From Alcaligenaceae bacterium (GTDB lineage: Bacteria > Pseudomonadota > Gammaproteobacteria > Burkholderiales > Burkholderiaceae_B), in the NCBI GenBank assembly GCA_947378965.1, contig CANCMG010000011.1:1-59009 (forward strand): 59,009 bases of DNA, in the 5' to 3' direction. The notes under the pieces were generated by a model that had not been told where the DNA came from, ran no database searches, and was given only the letters and a program-made list of their open reading frames with translations. Both the position numbers and the translations under genes were made by a program. Position 1 is the stretch's first letter; each line of letters starts with the position of its first letter. Shown here in pieces: positions 55,612 through 59,009 of the stretch.

Positions 55612-58260
55612 ATGAAAACGTCCGAAATCCGTCAAAAATTTTTGCAATATTTTCAGTCTCAGGGGCACACCGCCGTAGCCTCTTCGTCTTTGGTACCTGG
55701 TAACGACCCAACCCTGTTGTTTACCAACTCGGGCATGGTGCAGTTCAAAGACGTTTTTACCGGTAAAGATTCGCGTCCGTATACGCGTGCCACGTCTTCG
55801 CAGCGTAGTGTGCGCGCGGGCGGTAAGCACAACGACCTTGAAAACGTTGGCTATACGGCGCGCCATCACACCTTTTTTGAGATGTTGGGCAACTTCAGTT
55901 TCGGCGATTATTTCAAGCACGATGCCATCAAGTTTGCTTGGGCGATGTTGACACAGGTGTACGCCTTGCCTAAAGAAAAGCTTTGGGTCACCGTCTATCA
56001 AGACGACGACGAGGCCTACGCGATCTGGCAAAACGAGATTGGGGTCCCACCCGAGCGCATCATTCGTATTGGCGACAACAAGGGCGCGCGTTACGCGTCA
56101 GACAATTTTTGGCAAATGGCGGATACGGGTCCTTGTGGCCCCTGCACCGAAATCTTTTACGATCATGGCCCTGAAATTTGGGGCGGCCCGCCGGGTTCGC
56201 CCGAACAAGATGGTGATCGTTACATCGAGATCTGGAACCTAGTATTTATGCAGTTCGAGCGCGATGCCGCTGGTACGCTGACGCCGCTGCCTAAGCCTTG
56301 TGTCGATACCGGGATGGGGCTTGAGCGCTTGGCGGCAGTGTTGCAGCACGTGCACTCAAATTATGAGATCGATTTGTTTGTGGCGCTGATTGCCGCCGCG
56401 TCACGTGAAACGGGTTGCAAAGACTTAGCGCACAACTCGCTCAGGGTGATCGCTGACCATATTCGTGCCTGCAGCTTTTTGATCGTCGATGGCGTGATCC
56501 CAAGTAACGAAGGGCGAGGGTATGTGTTGCGGCGTATCGTGCGCCGTGCCTTGCGTCATGGCTACAAACTGGGTCAAACCAAGCCGTTCTTTTATTTGTT
56601 GGTCAAAGATCTCGTCAAAGAGATGGGCGAGGCTTACCCCGAGCTCGCAAAAACGGCGACCCGCGTTGAACAAGTGCTGCGCCAAGAAGAAGAGCGTTTT
56701 GGCGAAACGCTTGAGCACGGTATGAAAATTCTAGATGTCGCACTCGCAGCCTTGCCTGCGGTCAAACCGGATAGCCAAACCTTGCCAACGCTTGATGGCA
56801 ATACTGTGTTTACGCTGTATGACACCTACGGGTTTCCTTTCGATCTGACGGCTGATATTTGCCGCGAGCGCAATGTCGAGGTCGATGAAGCCGGGTTTGA
56901 CAAGGCGATGGATCGTCAGCGCGACCAAGCGCGTGCTGCCGGTAAATTCAAAATGGCCGAGGGCTTGGTCTACCAAGGTGCATTGACGCAGTTTGAAGGG
57001 TATGAACACCTGCAAACTGAGGCAAAGGTGTTGGCGCTGTATGTGGGAGGGGCACCGGTCGAGCAAATTTTGGCGGGCCAAGACGCGATTGTGGTGCTTG
57101 ACACCACGCCGTTTTACGCCGAGTCGGGTGGGCAGGTTGGTGATACGGGTCAGTTACTCGGTGCGAACAGTACGGCCACTTTTGCCGTGCTCGATACACA
57201 AAAAATTCAACCTAACGTGTTTGGCCATCACGGCAAACTCAGCGCTGGCGCACTCAAGCTTGGGCAAGTCGTGAGTGCTCAGGTGAATACCGAATATCGC
57301 GCTCGCACAGTGCGTAATCACTCGGCCACACACCTGATGCATAAAGCTTTGCGTGAAGTGTTGGGCAGCCATGTCCAGCAGCGCGGGTCTTTAGTTGATG
57401 CTGACAAAACCCGCTTTGACTTTGCGCACGATGCGCCAATCTCTGATGCAGACATTGCCAAAGTCGAAGTGCTGGTCAATGCTGAGGTGTTGGCAAACAA
57501 TGCCGCGCAGGCCCAAGTGATGTCGTATGACGACGCTGTGAAGGGTGGCGCAATGGCCTTGTTTGGCGAAAAATACGGCGATACTGTGCGCGTGCTGGAT
57601 ATTGGTTTTTCACGCGAATTATGCGGGGGCACCCACGTTGCGCGTACCGGCGACATTGGTTTGTTTAAAGTGGTCTCTGAAGGTGGTGTGGCCGCCGGTG
57701 TGCGGCGCATTGAAGCCGTTACGGGCGGCAATGCGCTAGCCTGGGTACAAAACCTGAATACGACAGCACAGCGCGCTGCCGCGGCACTCAAAACACAGCC
57801 AGCCGAGCTGCCCGAGCGTATTGCCCTGCTTCAAGAGCAACTCAAAGCTGTTGAAAAAGAACTCGAGCAGGCGCGTGCCAAACTCGCTTCAAGCGCGGGT
57901 AATGCGTTGACGGATCAAGCACTCACACTTGCCGCAGGGTTCAAGTTGTTGGTCACCGAAGTGCAGGGCGTTGATCCCAAAGATTTACGCTCGATGGTTG
58001 ATCAACTCAAAGATCGCCTTAAATCTGCCGTGGTGTTGCTGGCCGCACGTTCAGCCGATGGCAAAATTAGTTTGGTGGGCGGTGTCACTGCTGATTTATC
58101 AGGCAAGATCAAAGCTGGCGATTTGGTTGGTTTTGTGGCGACTCAGGTTGGTGGCAAAGGCGGCGGGCGCCCTGATATGGCGATGGGCGGTGGCACTGAT
58201 TTAGCGGCACTATCGGGCGCTTTGGCCAGCGTGAAAGCGTGGGCAGAGTCGCGTGCTTAA
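55612..58260 (+). CDS. alaS: Alanyl-tRNA synthetase AlaS
   Basis: AlaS charges tRNA-Ala and removes serine or glycine mischarged on it. The 882-residue length is complete. Class II catalytic motifs are near the N-terminus ([32 protein letters not shown]), the editing domain has [12 protein letters not shown] and CGGTHV zinc ligands, and a C-terminal coiled coil ([22 protein letters not shown]) precedes the C-Ala domain ending [15 protein letters not shown] 55612 is the family start ([14 protein letters not shown]). Confidence 0.98.
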   Translation: MKTSEIRQKFLQYFQSQGHTAVASSSLVPGNDPTLLFTNSGMVQFKDVFTGKDSRPYTRATSSQRSVRAGGKHNDLENVGYTARHHTFFEMLGNFSFGDYFKHDAIKFAWAMLTQVYALPKEKLWVTVYQDDDEAYAIWQNEIGVPPERIIRIGDNKGARYASDNFWQMADTGPCGPCTEIFYDHGPEIWGGPPGSPEQDGDRYIEIWNLVFMQFERDAAGTLTPLPKPCVDTGMGLERLAAVLQHVHSNYEIDLFVALIAAASRETGCKDLAHNSLRVIADHIRACSFLIVDGVIPSNEGRGYVLRRIVRRALRHGYKLGQTKPFFYLLVKDLVKEMGEAYPELAKTATRVEQVLRQEEERFGETLEHGMKILDVALAALPAVKPDSQTLPTLDGNTVFTLYDTYGFPFDLTADICRERNVEVDEAGFDKAMDRQRDQARAAGKFKMAEGLVYQGALTQFEGYEHLQTEAKVLALYVGGAPVEQILAGQDAIVVLDTTPFYAESGGQVGDTGQLLGANSTATFAVLDTQKIQPNVFGHHGKLSAGALKLGQVVSAQVNTEYRARTVRNHSATHLMHKALREVLGSHVQQRGSLVDADKTRFDFAHDAPISDADIAKVEVLVNAEVLANNAAQAQVMSYDDAVKGGAMALFGEKYGDTVRVLDIGFSRELCGGTHVARTGDIGLFKVVSEGGVAAGVRRIEAVTGGNALAWVQNLNTTAQRAAAALKTQPAELPERIALLQEQLKAVEKELEQARAKLASSAGNALTDQALTLAAGFKLLVTEVQGVDPKDLRSMVDQLKDRLKSAVVLLAARSADGKISLVGGVTADLSGKIKAGDLVGFVATQVGGKGGGRPDMAMGGGTDLAALSGALASVKAWAESRA

Positions 58261-58395
58261 AGTGATGCCTACGACGTTACTGCAGGTCGTTCGCTATCTG
58301 AAGGCTAAGCCTGATCCGATAATGACAATTGGCTGCGAGTTAAAGGCTAAATGTGGCCGTTTCAAGACCGCTTGGTCACGAATGTAAGGTGAATC

Positions 58396-58674
58396 ATGAC
58401 TGACCCTTCTGCAGGTAGCACCCCCGAGTTTCAGCACACCGTAGATGCGGTGGGGCTGGCTTGCCCGTTGCCGATTTTGCGGGCAAAAAAAGCGCTGGCC
58501 ACAATCTTGCCGGGTGAGGTCTTACGTGTGATCACGACTGATCGCGGCGCAGTTCGCGATTTCCAGGCCTTTTGCCGACAAACGGGTAACGAGCTGTTGA
58601 CTCAGGTCGATGAGGTTGAGCGGGTCACGCATTACCTAAAACGTCGCCTGAAGCCGGTGGCGACAACTGCTTAG
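58396..58674 (+). CDS. TusA-family sulfur carrier protein
   Basis: A 92-residue protein with the TusA/SirA signature CPxP in DAVGLACPLPILRAKKAL, whose cysteine carries a persulfide. Family members hand sulfur to tRNA thiolation, molybdenum-cofactor or selenium pathways. An AAGGTG ribosome-binding site lies 5 bases before the ATG. The gene stands alone between alaS and rpsP. Which pathway it serves cannot be told. Confidence 0.92.
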   Translation: MTDPSAGSTPEFQHTVDAVGLACPLPILRAKKALATILPGEVLRVITTDRGAVRDFQAFCRQTGNELLTQVDEVERVTHYLKRRLKPVATTA

Positions 58675-58682
58675 TCCTTTCG

Positions 58683-58822
58683 ATCAAAGCCGCAGGCCAT
58701 AACTCCCCTAGTCTTGCGGTAACAGCAGCAAGTCACAATCCTCTTGTTATTCGGTAAAAGCAGCAAGCCACAATCCTCTTGTTATTTGGTAAAAGCCGCA
58801 GGCAATACCCCCCTAGTCTGTT
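58683..58822. repeat. Four 35-bp tandem repeats between the TusA-family gene and rpsP
   Basis: Units at 58683-58717, 58718-58752, 58753-58787 and 58788-58822 share GGTAAAAGCAGCAAGCCACA-type cores. Units 2 and 3 are nearly identical. Units 1 and 4 share a CCCCTAGTCT ending that differs from that of 2 and 3, so two subtypes are nested. No gene is present. Confidence 0.92.
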
Positions 58823-58867
58823 GCCAAAAGTTGTCGGCGCTGCGGCCCTAGTTTTTTGAGAAAAGGG

Positions 58868-58876
58868 TGCTATACT
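58868..58876 (+). promoter_or_regulatory. Extended -10 promoter of rpsP
   Basis: TGCTATACT fits the extended -10 TGnTATAAT. Transcription would begin near 58883, about 29 bases before the rpsP ATG. No good -35 is seen, as is common with extended -10 promoters. Confidence 0.55.
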
Positions 58877-58911
58877 GCTAGACTTTCCTGAACATTTTCA
58901 AGGTATTACCT

Positions 58912-59009
58912 ATGGTCGTGATTCGCCTGGCCCGTGGCGGCTCCAAGAAGCGTCCTTTTTACAACCTCGTAGCGACCGATTCTCGTGATCGCCGTGATGG
59001 TCGTTTCAT
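58912..59009 (+). CDS. rpsP: 30S ribosomal protein S16, N-terminal part (3' end outside window)
   Basis: The first 32 codons read [20 protein letters not shown] then [12 protein letters not shown], the highly conserved start of bS16, which stabilises the 30S body. AAGG precedes the ATG by 9 bases. The gene is cut by the window end; rimM, trmD and rplS usually follow. Confidence 0.97.
   Translation, partial: MVVIRLARGGSKKRPFYNLVATDSRDRRDGRF

Overview
The window looks like a chromosomal segment of a betaproteobacterium of the Burkholderiales, most like the Alcaligenaceae (Bordetella relatives). The evidence is gene order and protein sequence: pdxJ-acpS-nagZ-uvrC-pgsA, ccoS-ccoNOQP-ccoG with fnr close by, trxA-rho, parE-parC, and alaS with rpsP. 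Base composition is moderately GC-rich. No rRNA, tRNA or CRISPR array was seen, and no intact transposon.

Layout. 1-420 is the tail of an IscB-type RNA-guided nuclease cut by the window edge. An orphan substrate-binding protein follows, then a housekeeping block (1581-6311: pyridoxal phosphate, holo-ACP, muropeptide recycling, excision repair, phosphatidylglycerol). 6570-13414 is the cbb3 oxidase locus. Its first gene is a reduced CcoI that keeps the membrane helices and CPC motif but lacks every catalytic domain. Next come ccoS, ccoNOQP, ccoG, a short FixH-like gene and a small membrane protein. FNR boxes precede the CcoI-like gene and ccoN, and fnr itself (16366-17094) has a matching box. 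A MaoC hydratase and two acyl-CoA dehydrogenases sit between. clpB has a good heat-shock promoter. 20268-25959 (minus) is a five-gene peptide-type ABC importer. Its upstream region carries a near-consensus sigma-54 promoter and two NtrC-like sites, and diverges from an Asp/Glu/hydantoin racemase gene. 27030-29852 holds an EamA transporter, a polyprenyl-phosphate-type glycosyltransferase and a ChbG/YdjC deacetylase, possibly an envelope-modification set. Then come queH, glnE, yhdP, rho, trxA, parE, parC, a ferredoxin-type reductase and a UgpB-like binding protein. 46525-55505 is a compact type IVb pilus operon of the R64/TCP kind: TcpQ-like lipoprotein, secretin, PilO, PilP, ATPase, PilR, major pilin PilS and tip pilin PilV. 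The window ends with alaS, a TusA-family gene and the start of rpsP.

Two themes stand out. First, the regulation readable from the DNA is coherent: FNR for microaerobic respiration, sigma-54/NtrC for nitrogen scavenging, sigma-32 for clpB. Second, short tandem duplications recur. They have 8, 32, 35, 38, 47 and about 72 bp units. Most lie just after a stop codon, and one is an in-frame 18-bp repeat in the CcoI-like gene. The units differ in sequence between loci. This may be a lineage trait, and it may be linked to how genes here shrink and grow.

All calls come from reading the sequence and knowledge of the families. No database or structure search was run.
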